From JBPBQZ01 sp050955105 (GTDB lineage Bacteria; Pseudomonadota; Gammaproteobacteria; Burkholderiales; Burkholderiaceae): 13,214 bases of DNA. Shown piece by piece: positions 12,587 to 13,214 of this stretch. Both the position numbers and the translations under genes were made by a program. The first letter of the stretch is position 1, and each line of letters opens with the position of its first letter. Under the pieces are notes generated by a model. The model was given only the letters and a program-made list of their open reading frames with translations, was not told the origin of the DNA and did not search any database. The DNA lies in the NCBI GenBank assembly GCA_050955105.1, contig JBPBQZ010000102.1, positions 1 to 13,214 on the forward strand, given 5' to 3'.

Positions 12587-13214
12587 TTATCGAGCGCCGT
12601 CGTCGCGCGGGTATGCCATGACCTCGCCGTGTACAGTAAAGCGCACCGTCTCACCCGGCCGCGGACTGAGATAGCCCGGTACGCGCGCTCGCAAATTCGT
12701 CTCGGGCGCGAGCGCCGGCGCGCGCAAACCGATGCTCGCATCCTGTCCAAAAAATTCCACGTCCGAAACCCGCGCTTCGAAGCAGGCTGCGGCGGCACTG
12801 TCGGCGCCTGCCGCGCTCGCGGCTGGCAGCAGCGCGATCTGCTCAGGTCGAATCATGACGTCGACCGCTGCGCCGCTTATCGGCGCGGCCAGCCGCAGCG
12901 TGCCGAGCGCGCAATCCACCTCACTGCCGCGCGCCACGCCCGGCAGCATCACCGCTTCGCCGATAAACGACGCCAGCGCGCGCGTAACAGGACGTCGGTA
13001 CAAGGCTTCCGGACGATCGGTCTGGATGATTTTGCCTTGCCACAGCACCGCCACCTGGCGTCCGAGCGACAACGCTTCCGCTTGGTCGTGCGTGACCAGG
13101 ATGGCGCTGGCACCGCTGGCTTCGAGCGCTGCCGCCACGGCTTGCCGCGTTTCCACGCGCAGCGCCGCATCCAGCGATGAAAAAGGCTCATCCAGCATCA
13201 CCAAGGTAGGCGCC
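12587..13214 (-). CDS. ABC transporter ATP-binding protein (FbpC-like), 5' part cut by window
   Basis: The frame is open to the window edge, so the N-terminus with Walker A, Q-loop and most of the signature helix is outside. The 208 visible residues begin with Walker B and D-loop (TLVMLDEPFSSLDAALRVET), then the H-loop ILVTHDQAEAL, an A-loop-distal segment GKIIQTDRPEALYRRP and FIGEAVMLPG, followed by a TOBE-type regulatory domain (VDVMIRPEQIALLP and VSDVEFFGQDASIGLRAP). The order LYRRP, FIGEA, then DCALGTLRL resembles FbpC ferric-iron importers; sulfate, polyamine or sugar import ATPases of the CysA/PotA/MalK group share the layout. A peripheral cytoplasmic protein. It converges on the catalase-family gene, with 102 bp between their stops and no clear terminator hairpin. 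Confidence 0.9.
   Translation of the reverse strand, partial: APTLVMLDEPFSSLDAALRVETRQAVAAALEASGASAILVTHDQAEALSLGRQVAVLWQGKIIQTDRPEALYRRPVTRALASFIGEAVMLPGVARGSEVDCALGTLRLAAPISGAAVDVMIRPEQIALLPAASAAGADSAAAACFEARVSDVEFFGQDASIGLRAPALAPETNLRARVPGYLSPRPGETVRFTVHGEVMAYPRDDGAR

Noticed and set aside
12485..13180. 231-codon plus-strand frame after the catalase-family gene
   Set aside because: Antisense to the ABC ATPase with Walker B and H-loop; Arg-rich shadow.

Overview
The window is GC-rich DNA (roughly 60-65% by eye) with short intergenic gaps and gene families typical of a metabolically versatile proteobacterium. Burkholderiales would fit well and Rhodanobacteraceae/Xanthomonadales are also possible. 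No RNA gene, CRISPR array or recognisable insertion sequence is visible.

Left part (1-6465, probably extending to 7713). On the minus strand a two-domain sulfurtransferase (968-1789) is followed 43 bp later by a TauD/TfdA-type Fe(II)/2-oxoglutarate dioxygenase (cut by the window start). Divergent from them, on the plus strand, run a DHA2-type drug exporter (2018-3433) and a MarR-family regulator (3430-4008, start overlapping the exporter stop as ATGA). Next come a leaderless periplasmic-binding-protein-like protein of the NMT1/SsuA type with no ABC permease or ATPase beside it (4133-5008), an aromatic-acid:H+ symporter-type MFS carrier (about 5104-6465) and an epoxide hydrolase with an N-terminal EHN domain (6556-7713). 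Two similar inverted repeats, GTTAG-N4-CTAAC and GTTAG-N4-GTAAC, lie in the divergent control region and are good candidates for MarR operators. The cluster reads as uptake, export, regulation and oxidative breakdown of an unidentified, perhaps sulfur-containing or aromatic, compound. That pathway reading is inference.

Middle part (7714-9199) is sparse and locally less GC-rich. It has a possible 28-residue membrane peptide between two strong palindromes, a DUF2945 (HVA1-type Tudor-like) protein, a 518-bp stretch with no convincing gene, and a 135-residue protein I do not recognise.

Right part (9353-13214). A DHA1-type MFS exporter lies on the minus strand. Upstream of it is the C-terminal remnant of an isopenicillin N synthase-like 2OG-Fe(II) oxygenase (10667 to about 11035), and abutting that, on the opposite strand, the N-terminal remnant of a 4,5-DOPA-type extradiol dioxygenase (about 11084-11197). 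Two head-abutting gene fragments of unrelated families mark a recombination or deletion scar. After the scar come an intact SrpA-type catalase-family protein (11378-12484) and, convergent with it, the C-terminal two thirds of an ABC transporter ATPase resembling the ferric-iron FbpC group, cut by the window end.

I found no clear new multi-gene defence or mobile system. The most useful leads are the paired operators with their MarR gene, the orphan cytoplasmic binding protein inside the dioxygenase/sulfurtransferase/aromatic-transporter cluster, the gene-fragment scar, and the small unknown genes at 7827-9199.
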